Assembly: GCA_009829735.1 (NCBI GenBank)
Contig: CM020619.1
Location: forward strand, 17,365,816-17,429,815
From: Pyropia yezoensis
Lineage: Eukaryota; Rhodophyta; Bangiophyceae; Bangiales; Bangiaceae
Direction of reading: 5' to 3'
Length of the DNA stretch: 64,000 nucleotides
The notes under the pieces were generated by a model that was not told the origin of the DNA, searched no databases, and was given only the letters and a program-made list of their open reading frames with translations. The translations under genes and the position numbers were made by a program. Shown here piece after piece: positions 34,864 to 45,116 of this stretch. Positions within the stretch are counted from its first letter, which is position 1. Each line of letters begins with the position of its first letter.

Positions 34864-36595
34864 CGCGCAAGTGGCGCCGACCGCGGCTACTATTCGGCTT
34901 GGTCTTGCGCGCAAGTTGACGACGCAGACGCCGGACCGACTCCGTCTCAGACGGGTAGAGGACTCCGAGACGGAATAAGACAACTCGTCTTCCGACACGG
35001 AGGGAGAGCGCCGCGAGTGACGGCGACGACGGCGAGGAGGCGAGCATGCCCGGCTTGCCCGACGCTTGCCGCGCCCATGTGGGGCCGGCTGGGGCACAAT
35101 CGACCCAATACGAGCCCACTCGGTCGTCATGAGCCCCGCTACCGACTCGCAACTTGCGGTTCCCACAACAGTACGAACGCGCTCCTCAAGTTGAGGAGTC
35201 TCGGAAACTTGAAGGGTTGCAGCGGACGAGGCCAACCAAGAAATGGTGCGCACCAACGTGGTGATCATCATCTCGGAGGTCAAGGGCGTGGCCGGCAATA
35301 CCAACTTGGATAGACCGTAAGGAGGGTGGCCCCAAAGTTGGGGGACACCGGAGTAGACGACTCATCGGCAAGGCCTATCGGGATGTCCCCGTGCGGCTGG
35401 AATGGTACAGGAGGAAGCGGAGGGCTCGCCGAGTAGGCGGAGCCCGAGAGAAACTGCGACCCCTACTCGGGCCCCCGCAGTTGGTTGAGTCAAGTAGCCA
35501 TCGTGGGAGGTCACGGCCACCACGATTGTCTTGTCCGGGGGAGGCGCAGTGTGGCGTTTCACCCCGGGCCAGACGGGTAGTCCCCGATGCCCAGCCCCTC
35601 CTGGAGTACCACACGGCCGTCGTGAAGTTTACGACTGACTCAGACGAACTGGCGAAGTGTGCCACCGTCCTTGGGCCCGCGGGAGGATCGGCGCAACTTG
35701 TGATCGATGCTCTCCCACTCGATGAGCTTGTGGAGGCGCAGCATCTCCTCACGTAGAGTGAGCTGTCCAGCAGCACCACTCAGCAATTAGCTGAGGGGTG
35801 AGCTGCTCGAAAGCTTGGATAAGCCGGGGGGATAGATGCCAAAACATCCCCGCCGCTGAACACAAGACACGCAGGTCGACATGACCTCGAGGAGCCACTG
35901 GTTGCCAACATGGCGAACACCAGGAGGTCCGGGCTAGCCGTGAGCATGAGGGAGCCGACGTGGTCGAACAACCGTGGTACCGTCGGAAACCCGTGGGGAC
36001 CTCAACTTGAGGCCACCACTCGGGCTTCTTCGGATAGTACTGCTCCGTACTGGCAGCAGACTGTTGAGGAAACTCAAGTTGAGCCGAGGTCACCAAGTAG
36101 GGACCTCGCCGGTAGTCCTTCACCATCGGCACATCAAAGTGATGAGTGTGCGGATCGACGTCGCGAAGGTACGGGGGGCGAGTTCCGACAGCGTCCCAAG
36201 TGAAGGTTGGCACGTCGTCAGCGCCCAAGATAGTACCCCCACGGTCCACCATGGCCTTAGCCCGCTGGACGTCCTCGACCTCGTCCTCATCCAGGAAGGC
36301 AAACTGGTCCGTCCTGAAGTCGGGGGAAACCCGACCCACGGGGGAACTTCTCCCGTAGGCGGTCCCATACGCGACTCATCGCTGTGCCAAGTCGGCCACA
36401 GCGGAGAACCGTCAACCCCTCCTCATACAGAGGCCAAGCGGGGTAAAACCACCGGCCCCAAGGCCTCCCGTGGTGCAACGCGGCCCCCCTCCGGGGGGAG
36501 ATCCCGCGCCAACCCAAAGCCGGGCGACGCGGGCGTCCCATCCCCCGAAACGACCGCGGAGCCCCCGCCGGAAGTCCCGGCGGGCGCTGTGTGAG
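34864..36595 (-). pseudogene. Element E: broken copy of the antisense accessory ORF
   Basis: The minus strand matches the plus-strand ORF at 43062-45005 over most of its length: the TSAQLEFPQQSAAS and YYPKKPEWWPQVEVP motifs near 36060-35990, LTSEMMITTLVRTISWLA near 35280, and the Arg/Ser-rich tail RRRRRHSRRSPSVSEDE near 35010. Several frameshifts break it. At the place where the 43062 copy has TAG (44583-44585), this copy reads a Ser codon and continues, so the ancestral protein included the Arg/Ser tail. If it belongs to an element like A, pol would lie to the left, in the gap. Confidence 0.8.
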
Positions 36596-37370
36596 GAACC
36601 ACCCACACTTGGGCAGCCCTCAACGTACTCGTGATGGTGTCAGCGACCCGTGCCAGCCAAAAAGGGCGACAGGGTGCGGGGAAGAGGATGGAGGTGGTGA
36701 CGGTGGTGGGTCTGGGGAAGAGGACGGCGCGACGTCGGTGGTGATCGAGAGGGTTCAAAGGGTGAAGGTCGTCTTTGGTCTGTGTCTGTGGTTGCCCTTC
36801 CCGGTCTCCCCCGGTGGCGCCGACACTCACGCACTATATACTCGCGTCGGGGCACCCGAGGTGCCCCAAAGCATGCGTTTCCCCGTCGCTCCACCGGTAG
36901 GCACAAAACGGCCCAAAACAAAGCATGGCCTCTCAGAACAAAGCATGGGCGGGCGTGCGCACTAAAGGAGTGCAGCCCCAGTTTGCCCCAAACGAAGGGG
37001 TCCGGCGTGCGGCGCCTAGGGCGCCGCCCCAGCCGGCTCCAGACGCCAGTCGGCCCGAAGGTCCGAGAGGCGTGTAAGCACGATTCGATCGAGTCGGCCG
37101 AATCGGCCAGCCGGCTAGCCAGTCACATCGCTGCAATGCTGCAGCGAGGACATTTTAACGGACTCGCCAGCTGTGGCAGATGTGGCTCGTCATGGGTGCT
37201 GACGGTGGCGCCTTTCGACAGGCATGATGGGCTGTCGATGGCTGCTGTCGTGCAGCCGGCAGACACCGTGAGACAGCGGCTGACTCATCTTGCGTCTGAA
37301 AGGTACACCGCGTCATGCCCCACAATACAAGGAGTTGATCCATGTTGCCAGGAGTTGATTCGGCAGGATC
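36596..37370. other. Non-coding stretch between elements E and D
   Basis: No convincing gene. It holds a TATA-like actatatac (36833-36841, readable as tatatag on the minus strand, upstream of the E accessory ORF) and a stem-loop at 36849-36867 (GGGGCACC, loop CGA, GGTGCCCC). It probably contains LTR or leader sequence, but I could not match it to an LTR elsewhere in the window. Confidence 0.5.
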
Positions 37371-37437
37371 TGTAAGGAGAGGTCCCAGATATTATCCCTT
37401 AAGTATTAGGCATAGGATTAGGGGGGAAATCCTTACA
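37371..37437 (-). repeat. 67-bp block bounded by TGTAAGGA/TCCTTACA, possible LTR remnant of element D
   Basis: Ends are perfect 8-nt inverted repeats starting TG and ending CA, as in LTRs, and the block follows directly after the polypurine tract of D. At 67 bp it is very short for an LTR, and no second copy is visible beside gag, so it may be a fragment or an unrelated miniature element. Confidence 0.35.
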
Positions 37438-37452
37438 CCTCCCCCCCTTAGG
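37438..37452 (-). promoter_or_regulatory. Polypurine tract of element D
   Basis: The minus strand reads aaggggggggaggtg-type sequence immediately before TGTAAGGATT, the usual arrangement of plus-strand primer and LTR start. It lies at the end of the pol frame. Confidence 0.5.
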
Positions 37453-40400
37453 ACGTGCGTCGAAGGAAGGCGTCGAGAACCTCAGGTGCGTTGTCGAGGT
37501 CTTGCGTGGTTAGCCAGGTGTTCTCACTGACATCGCAGCCTTTCCACTTGACCAGGTACTGCAGTCGTCCACGGCGTTTTCGTGACCGAATAATGGAGTC
37601 CACTTCGTACTCAACCGATCCGTCCGGAAATGCTACCGGAGCTGGAGCGGGAGGAAGTCGACCATACGGATCAGCGTTGTACGGCTTGAGTAGACTGGCG
37701 TGAAAGGCGTTGTGCACCTTTCGATCAAGGACTGCTTGAGGCAGATCCAGACGGAACGTAACATCATTGATGTTTTCAGTGACTCGGTATGGTCCCGAAA
37801 ACTTGGGCATCAACTTGCGAGCGCCCTGGAAGGCGTCCGGCATAAGGTTCTTGGTGCTCAGGAGCACGAGGTCGTCGACAGCGATCGTACATGGTCGGCG
37901 TCGACGGTTAGCGTACGCCGAGCGCGTCTCATTGGCCTTCTTGATAGCGGTTATGGCAGTCTCCTGAGCTTTTTGCAGACTGCTTAGCCAATCTGAGACT
38001 GCTGGTAGTTTCGATTCCTTGCTCTCGACGATGTCGACAGGTACTGTCCTTGGTTCAAAGCCGTAGTTCAGGAAGAATGGGGAGTACGTCGTGACCGCAT
38101 TGGGTGACCGGTTGTAAGCTACTTCTGCAGCAACACGGAAGAGGTCCCAATCAACCTGATGATGGTTCACGAAGTTTCGCAGGATTTCTTCAATCTTCTT
38201 GTTCATGATCTCGGTTTGTCCGTCCGTCTGGGGATGATAGGCTGAAGATGCCTTGATCTTGACCTTGAGAATTTCGGTGAGCGACTGCCAGAAGTTGGAG
38301 AAGAAGATACGGTCTCGGTCGCAGACGATGTCGGATGGTAGACCGTGATGACGGTAGACGTGATCATGGTAGAGTTGCGCTACGACTGGTGCAGTACAGT
38401 CGGGCTTCATTGGTGCTAGTCGAATCATCTTCGACAGTCTGTCCACAATGACGTAAATGCCATTGTGGCCCCTTTAGGTCAGTGGAAGAGGGGTGATAAA
38501 GTCCATGGAGACACTTGCCCATCGTTGGTTCGGTGGATCTAGTGGTTTGAGGTGATCCAGTGGTGAATGGGTGCCAGCTTTGTTCCGCTGGCACAAATCA
38601 CATGATTGTACGTATCTTTGGATGTCCTTCCGCATTGTCTTCCAGTAGTATTTGGAAGCAATAGCGTTGGTGGTTTTCTTAACTCCCATATGTCCTTGGC
38701 TTGGGATGTCGTGGTAGTCATGGAGTAGTCTTTGGCGTAGAGTACCAACGGGGATGCACGTACGGTCACCTCGTTTCAACAACCTCATGTGAAGCCGGTA
38801 GGGAGATACCGGGTCTTTGACTAGGTCGGCAAACTCGGGATCCGCGTTGTACTCTTGGTCTAGGGTGGCGAGGTCTTGATCACTTTGGCTTATGGTCATG
38901 AGGTTGTTGATTTCAGTTTTCTTGGGTAGGCTTTCGATGGTCTTGGTTAGCACGCGACTAAGGAGATCTTGATTGGGAGCGTGCTTATCGGGGGCGTCTT
39001 GTGGTTGCCTTGAAAGAGCATCAGCTACGGGGTTGGAAGTGCCCTTGATGGGGATGATCTTGAAATCGAATTGCTCCAACAGCTCTAGCCACATGACTTG
39101 GCGGTCGTTGAGCTTCTCTTGGGTTTTCAAGTACCTTAGGGACTCATGGTCGGTGTGCACCTCGAACGACCTTCCATGGCGGTAGCAACGCCAGTGTCGA
39201 ATGGCTTGTACAACTGCGAGCAGTGCGCGCTCACGGATACTGTAGCGCTGTTCGTGGATGTTCAGCGTCAATGAGAAGTAGGCCACTGGGCGTCGTCCTT
39301 TTCCGTCATCTTGTTCAAGGACAGCGCCAACAGCATACCCACTGGCATCTGTGGAGACGAAGATTGGGTACCTCTTGTCGAATGGCCTCAGTACTGGTGC
39401 ACTTGTCGTCAGGGTTTGTAGTTGCTCAAAAGCCTTCTGGGCGTCAGAGTTCCATTCGAAGTCGACGTTTCCAGTAAGCCTTGTGAGAGGTGCAGCCACG
39501 GATGCCATTCCCTTAATAAATCGACGATAGAAGTTGACCATGCCGAGGAAAGATTGCACATCTTTTTTGCTCTGTGGCGTTGCCCATGATCAAATGGCTT
39601 GGACCTTGTAGTCCTCCATAGAGAAGCCTTCGTTGGAAATGACATGGCCGAGGTAGTCCACAGTTGTTCGCGCAAATTGGCATTTGCTGAGTTTGGCGTA
39701 GAGCTTATGCTCTCGCAGCTTGTCCAGGGCTTGCCTTAGGTGCTTTAGATGATCTTCGTAAGCTTCACTGTAGACCAGGATGTCGTCGAGGTAGACGCAG
39801 ATAAACTCGTAGAGATAGGGTCGGAAGACGTCATTCATTAGGTTCATGGAGACCGCGGGGGCATTTGTTAGCCCAAAGGGTAGCACGGTAAATTCGTAGA
39901 ACCCGTATTTTGTTCGGAACGCCGTCAGTGGGATAGTATCAGGGTCAAGCCGGATCTGGTGGTAACCTGATCGAGGTCGATCTTCGTGAAGTACTTGGCC
40001 TTTCGCAGTTGGTCGAAGATGTCGTCAATTCTTGGTAAGGGATATGCGTTCTTGATAGTGGCTTTGTTCAATGCTCGATAATCGATGCACATTCGCCAGC
40101 CACCGTCCTTCTTTGCGGCAAAGAGTACAGAAGAGCCCCACGGTGAGGCACTTGGTTGGATGAACCCCTTTCGTATGAGGGTTGCAAGTTGTGTCTTGAG
40201 TTCATCGAGTTCTCATTCAGATAGGCGATAAATGCCACTGCGACGTGGTTGAGCGTCCTCCGTAAGCTTGACGCTAAACTTGTGACTGCGTTCAGGAGGA
40301 AGTCCATCGGGAAGCTCTTCCGGGAAGACGTCGGCGTACTCGTTGAGAATCTCTTGGACGTCATTCTTGTCTTCAGCTTCTCCCATTTTGATCGCATTGA

Positions 40401-40980
40401 TGTCAAAGGTGCTGGAAGGATCTTCGGATTGCAGGTAAATGGCGAAGACAGGAACTTTTTGAATAAGGTCCTTGGCGAGGCGTTGCCTACTAATCAGGCC
40501 ATGGGGTTTCTTGAGGGAGGCAGTGATGGAGATGTTCTTTTAGTTAAACTTGAAGGAGATCTTGTTCTTCTTGTTGTTGATTTCGGCGTCCTTGTCGTCA
40601 CGCCATTTCTTTCCGAGGATGATGTCGTACGCACTTAGGTCGCATACAGCAAACCGAAGACGTTCTTGGTATGGGCCGATGTGAATCTCTAAGGGTTCAA
40701 TGGTCTCTGCGAGGACGTGGGAGCGACCATCGGGCATGTGTGCCGCGAAGTCCGTTTCTTTCGTGGTCACATTCAGGGTATTCACGAGGCGCCTTGATTC
40801 GACGTTAATGGGAGATCCGTCGTCAAACAGCACCTTAACAAGATGTCCATTGACAGAGGCAGTAGAAAGCAGAAGCCCGAGACGCGGGCCTTCAAATGGT
40901 GACGACATGTTTTCAGGAACCGAAGAAGCGTCTGGCACCGGTTTTGATGACGGTTGCTGCTTCAGTTCCGCTGGCCTTTT
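37448..40980 (-). pseudogene. pol: Element D pol: protease, reverse transcriptase, RNase H, integrase, chromodomain
   Basis: In the -1 frame relative to gag. Protease-like segment near 40830 (LFDDGSPIN in place of DTG/DSG), RT with [10 protein letters not shown] and YLDDILVYS (near 39770), RNase H with STDASGYAVG (near 39350) and TDHES, then integrase with CDLCQRNK (38590), SMDFITPLP and VDRLSKM, HPQTDGQTE (38220) and a C-terminal chromodomain (YLVKWKGCDVSENTWL, about 37540-37500). Breaks: TAA 40540-40542, TGA 40213-40215, a one-base deletion near 39970, TGA 39590-39592 and TAA 38474-38476. Homology is continuous across each. A chromovirus-type Ty3/gypsy pol that can no longer make a polyprotein. 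The product would cleave, copy and integrate the element; the chromodomain would guide integration to marked chromatin. Confidence 0.9.
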
Positions 40981-41831
40981 GGGCAGTCCTTGGCCATATG
41001 TCCTTTCTCACGGCAGCGGAGGCAGAGGCCTTCACCCATGCAGCGCTGACGCTCTTCAGGCGTGAGTTTCTCGACTTTGATGCTGGAGATTTCCATGGGA
41101 GTGACACCCGTCGTGGATGGCCTCGCAGATGTGCCGCCGAGGTGCGTCGAGGCACCAGCCTTGGCAGCCTTCACGCGCAGAGCGTCAGTCATGACAGATT
41201 CAAGATCCGAGTAGGTCTTGAGACAAAGAGCCCGCCAGATGTCCCGCTTCAAGCCTCGGGTGTAGCGGTCAATCTTCTCGGCTTCCGTGATGTCAGGGAT
41301 GTCCAAGAGGACGCTCAGAAGCGTCCTGTTGAACGTTCCGACGTCTTTGATTTGGCGCCACGAGTGCAGCTTGTCTCGTGCCACTTGTGTCTTGTTCAGT
41401 GGACTGAAGCGGCGAATTAGAGCAGAACGGAAGGATTCCCAGTTCGGGACAGCTGTAGTCTGACTGTAGACCTTCCACCAGTCGAACGCTTCGCCGTCGA
41501 GGAAGGTGCAAGCAATACTGCACGCATCGTCGGGGTCACTCAGTCGCACATAGAAATCCATAAGCGAGCACCACGCTTCAACCGTCCCAGGTTTACCGGA
41601 AAAAGCCCCGGGTTTGTTCGGCCTCGCGGATTTCATGCCACTAGTAGTGGCCCTGGCCTTGGCTTCGGACAGTTGCTGCTTAGCGTCGGCTAGTTCCATC
41701 TTATGAGCCTCGAGTTGTTCGCTCATTTGCGCGACAAACGCTGTAAGCTGGGTCCAGGCTTCCATGGTCGGTGCGTTCGAGCCCGAGCCCGGATTGGCCG
41801 GGTTGACACCCCCTGGGATTGGTGCATCCAT
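40962..41831 (-). CDS. gag: Element D gag (capsid/nucleocapsid)
   Basis: An intact 289-codon frame from ATG 41831. A short coiled-coil-like segment (residues ~35-65) leads into a retrotransposon gag domain (FSGKPGTVEAWCSLMDFYV, then WESFRSALIRRFSP), typical of chromoviral capsids. The C terminus carries one zinc knuckle, CLRCREKGHMAKDC, fitting CX2CX4HX4C. It ends TGA at 40962-40964, with pol in the -1 frame. Length and order match small chromovirus gags. It is intact although its pol is decayed, which could be chance. Confidence 0.88.
   Translation of the reverse strand: MDAPIPGGVNPANPGSGSNAPTMEAWTQLTAFVAQMSEQLEAHKMELADAKQQLSEAKARATTSGMKSARPNKPGAFSGKPGTVEAWCSLMDFYVRLSDPDDACSIACTFLDGEAFDWWKVYSQTTAVPNWESFRSALIRRFSPLNKTQVARDKLHSWRQIKDVGTFNRTLLSVLLDIPDITEAEKIDRYTRGLKRDIWRALCLKTYSDLESVMTDALRVKAAKAGASTHLGGTSARPSTTGVTPMEISSIKVEKLTPEERQRCMGEGLCLRCREKGHMAKDCPKGQRN
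40977..40983 (-). promoter_or_regulatory. Candidate -1 frameshift heptamer, element D (C_CCA_AAA)
   Basis: In the gag frame the minus strand reads TGC CCA AAA GGC, so C_CCA_AAA fits X_XXY_YYZ phasing, four codons before the gag stop. Pol is open in the -1 frame from here. A-rich heptamers of this type are weaker slip sites than those in elements A-C, and I see no clear downstream hairpin. Confidence 0.4.
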
Positions 41832-41839
41832 GGTGTCTT

Positions 41840-41861
41840 GGGTTCAAGTCCGAGGCAAACA
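41840..41861 (-). promoter_or_regulatory. tRNA-3'-end-like sequence, possible primer-binding site of D
   Basis: The plus strand reads GGGTTCAAGTCC then GAGGCAA, A, CA: a T-arm consensus followed by a 7-nt acceptor strand, discriminator base and degraded CCA. Its complement on the minus strand lies nine bases before the gag ATG at 41831, where a primer-binding site could sit. No 5' LTR edge is visible next to it. 41862-42184 holds no gene I can support. Confidence 0.35.
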
Positions 41862-42184
41862 AACTTACAACCCAGACTTCACAAGACTTGCTTGGGAAGG
41901 ACCCCAAGGAAGATCTCGGAGATGTGGGATAGAAGTCTGTCTGCAGCAGTAGTGGTGTACACGATTTGGACAAGTGCTGCGCTAGTTGCTGCAACATTCC
42001 AAATGATGTACAGCACTACTTCGAGAAGCGCAAGAAATTCGGTTGAAATCACACAAACGGATTATTCAGAAGCGTCCGTGCACAGGCCCGAGTCGGGTCG
42101 TGTCGGATTTCCAAGCGGGGGGATCAATGGAGAAGAATCGGGCTCCTAGGCCAGATCCAGGGGCGTGTCAACAGGTGTCAATCG

Positions 42185-42253
42185 GTGCGGCGCGCCAGCA
42201 TCAACGATGTTAGGCTCCGTCCGGATATTCTTCAAGCAATCCTTGACCGAAAG
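42185..42253 (+). pseudogene. Fragment of another chromovirus integrase C terminus
   Basis: Plus-strand SINDV..RPDILQAILDRK resembles the D integrase segment NINDVTFRLDLPQAVLDRK, and the DNA matches the reverse complement of 37717-37772 with scattered differences. It is cut off at 42253 where the LTR of element A starts. Confidence 0.75.
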
Positions 42254-42722
42254 TGTGGCAAAAACCACAAGCACACACGGCACCCAAGTTGGGGCGGTGT
42301 GCCAGGGCTGCCTCCCGTGTCGGGGGAACCGGAAGAAGTGCAAGTCGCACACACTCTGTCCCTGTTGTGGGGCAAACCCCCCACGGACAAACAAGAGGAT
42401 GGTGTGTGGTCCAACAGTTTCTTGGTCGGGACGGGGACGCAGGGCCAAGCCCCGCTGTCCCTCCCCTTATCCCCCCAGGGTCCACTCAGAATCTCGCCAC
42501 TCAGAATCTCCCACCCCAGCACCTGCCCACCGGGCCACACGAAAATTCAAGACGATAAATGCAGAAAACCCTCAAATCCAAGTTGGATTTACTACTAAGC
42601 TAACTATCCCAAACTTGGGGAATATGGACCCAAATGCAGGGGGAGGAACGGATCAGGCTAGTGGCCTGTCGCCCCTTGCATGGCACGTGTTGCCCCCCTA
42701 CCTGGGGGTCAATACTGCCACG
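42254..42722 (-). repeat. 3' LTR of element A
   Basis: 469 bp, nearly identical to 51164-51631. The plus strand starts TGTGGCAAAAACC; the other edge has CG where the 5' LTR has TG. It contains a perfect 17-nt interrupted palindrome at 42574-42590 (AAATCCAA, G, TTGGATTT). Confidence 0.95.
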
Positions 42723-42737
42723 CTCCCCTCTCCTCAG
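42723..42737 (-). promoter_or_regulatory. Polypurine tract of element A
   Basis: The minus strand reads ctgaggagaggggag immediately before the 3' LTR, the expected primer for plus-strand synthesis. Confidence 0.65.
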
Positions 42738-42739
42738 TT

Positions 42740-42861
42740 CCGACCGACTCGGTCGGCCCTGTGAGGGGGTGCGTAAACGCACGTCTCGGCGTTGGGGGCG
42801 CGACTTGCTGTCCCCCCCTTGAGTTCGTAACGCGGATGTGGAGGCGGTCACGTTGACCGCC
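42740..42861. other. Hairpin-rich spacer between 3' LTR and the antisense ORF
   Basis: Three perfect stem-loops in 120 bp: 42740-42756 (CCGACCGA, C, TCGGTCGG), 42769-42782 (GTGCGT, AA, ACGCAC) and 42843-42861 (GGCGGTCA, CGT, TGACCGCC). No gene is seen; this would be the 5' leader of the accessory transcript. Confidence 0.6.
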
Positions 42862-43061
42862 CCTCTCCTCAAGCTTGCCCACTCGGCAGCTTGCTCTCCT
42901 CATTTCACACTTCACCATCATCACCACCTCCCCTTCACCTTCCACTGGGCCGCCCCACGCTGGGGATGCCACCCGTATACCCACGATCCGAGTCCCCCTC
43001 AACTCGAGGCGGGTCTCGTGCCGCGATAGCCAGAGCGTCTCTCCCCAACTTGGGGAGAGCC

Positions 43062-45005
43062 ATGGCGACTCCGGGAGTGGAGACGGACTCTCTTGACGAG
43101 CGCATGGAGGACACCTCCTACGGGGCAGCACCCGCCGGGACTTCCGGCGGGGGCTCCGCGATCGCTCCGGGGGATGGGACTCCCGCGTCACCCGGCTTTG
43201 GGTTGACGGCGGGGTCTCCCCCGGAGGCGGGACAAGTTGTCCCGCGTGAGGCCTTGGGGCGGTGGTTTTACCCCGCTTGGCCTCTCTATAAGGAGGGGCT
43301 GACTGTTCTTCGCTGTGGCCGACTTGGCGCAGCGATGGGCCGGGTATGGGACCGCCTACGGGAGAAGTATCCCCGTAGGGTCGGGTTCCCTGCCGGCTTC
43401 AGGACGGACCAGTTTGCCTTCCTGGACGATGCGGAGGTTGAGGACGTTCAGCGGGCCAAGGTCATGGTGGACCGCGGGGGAACTATCCCGGGTCCCGGCG
43501 ACTTGCCGACCTTCTCGTGGGACGCTGTGGCAACTCGCCCACCGTACCTCCACGAAGCCGATCCGCACACTCATCACTTTGATGTGCGGATGGAGAATGA
43601 CTTCCGGCGAGGTCCCTACTTGGTGACCTCGGCTCAACTTGAGTTTCCTCAACAGTCTGCTGCCAGTAAGGAGCAGTACTATCCGAAGAAGCCCGAGTGG
43701 TGGCCTCAAGTTGAGGTCCCCTACGGGTTCCCGGCGTTGTTGCCACGGTTGCTTGACCACTTCGGCTCCGTCATGTTGACGGCTGCCCCTGATCACCTGG
43801 TGTGGGCCATGTTGGCCACCCAGTGGCTCCTCGAGGTCATGTCGACCTGGGTGTCCTGTGTTCAGCGGCGGGGGATGCTCTGGCATCTCCCCCTCCGGCT
43901 CATCCAAGGTTTGGAACAGCTCACCCCTCAGCTAGTTGCTGAGGGGTACTCATCAGGACAACTCACTTTACTTGAGGAGGTGCTCCGGCTACATAAGTTT
44001 ATCGAGTGGGAGAGCATTGAGCACAAGTTGCGCCGCCCCACTCGTGGGCCCCAGGACGATGGCGCACTTCGCCAGTTCGTGTGGGTCGCTCGTGAACTTC
44101 ACGACGGCCGTGTGGTCCTACGAGAGGGGTTGGGCATCGGGGACTACCCGTATGCCCCGGGGGTGGATCGCCACACTGCGCCACCCCCGGACAAGCCCAT
44201 AGTTATGGCCGTGCCGTCCTATGATGACCATATGACTCAACCCACTGCGGGGGCCCCAAGTCGGGGTCGCAGTTACACCCGGGTACCGCCACCTCGGCGG
44301 GCCCCTCCGATTCCTCCTGTTTCTTTCCAACCTCACGGGAACATCCCGATCAGCGTGGCCGTGGAGTCTTCCACCCCGGTGTCCCCCAACTTGGGGGCCA
44401 CCCTCCTGACGGTATACCCCAAGTTGGTGTTGCCGCCCACGCCTCTAACCTCAGAGATGATGATCACCACGTTGGTGCGCACCATTTCCTGGTTGGCCGC
44501 GTCGACCGCAACCCTACAGAGTTCCGAGACTCCTCAACTTGAGGAGCGCGTTCGTACTGCAGTGGCGACCGCGAGTTGCGAGTAGGTGGCGGAGTTCATG
44601 ACAGCCGAGTTGGCTCGCATTGGGGCTATTATGCCCCAGCCAGCCCCACTTGGGCGTGACAAACGTCGCGCGAGCCGGGCATACTCGCCTCCTCGCCGTC
44701 GTCGCCGACACTCGCGGCGCTCTCCTTCCGTATCGGAAGACGAGTTGTCTTACTCCGTTTCGGAGTCCTCTACCCCGTCGGAGACGGAGTCTGCCCAGCG
44801 TCTGCGTCGCAAGCTTGCGCGCAAGGCCAGGCAGAAGAGTGGCCACGGTCGGCGCCACTTGCGCGACCGTGAGGGGCGCGACGGTTCCGACTTGGAGCCG
44901 CCGCCCCCTCCAACAAGTGGAGACCGTTATCGGCGTGGGTCTCGCCGCTCGCCTCCACGTGAGGGCGAGGGCCGTGGAGTGGGAGAGTCTAGCATGCGTG
45001 CCTAG
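43062..45005 (+). CDS. Antisense accessory ORF of element A (unknown family; one TAG)
   Basis: Runs opposite to gag-pol, in the space between pol and the 3' LTR. ATG 43062 has a strong context (gagccATGG); the frame is also open upstream to 42891. It reads 507 codons to TAG 44583-44585 and then stays open to TAG 45003-45005; the related copy at 34864-36595 has Ser at the first TAG, so the full protein is about 647 residues. Seen: a Gly/Pro-rich N terminus, a central Trp/Tyr-rich region (RWFYPAWPLYKEGLTVLRCG, FDVRMENDFRRGPYLVTS, YYPKKPEWWPQVEVP), helical segments around residues 240-340, and an Arg/Ser-rich basic tail (RRRRRHSRRSPSVSEDELS) that suggests nucleic-acid binding or nuclear location. 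I recognise no family. Antisense ORFs between pol and 3' LTR are known in some plant gypsy elements. Its stop lies 111 bp from the pol stop. Confidence 0.7.
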
Positions 45006-45116
45006 TTGGCAGCTGCCTTTGTTGTGAGAGTGTGAGGGTTAGGGCTGTAGTTAAAAGCCACTCTGCGTACCACTTCGACTTGAAGCACTCTCTTGGCACT
45101 GTTGTTCGGCCTTCCC

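Noticed and set aside
41840-41861. A tRNA gene
   Set aside because: Only a 3'-half-like sequence is present; there is no D-arm, anticodon arm or 5' acceptor strand upstream.
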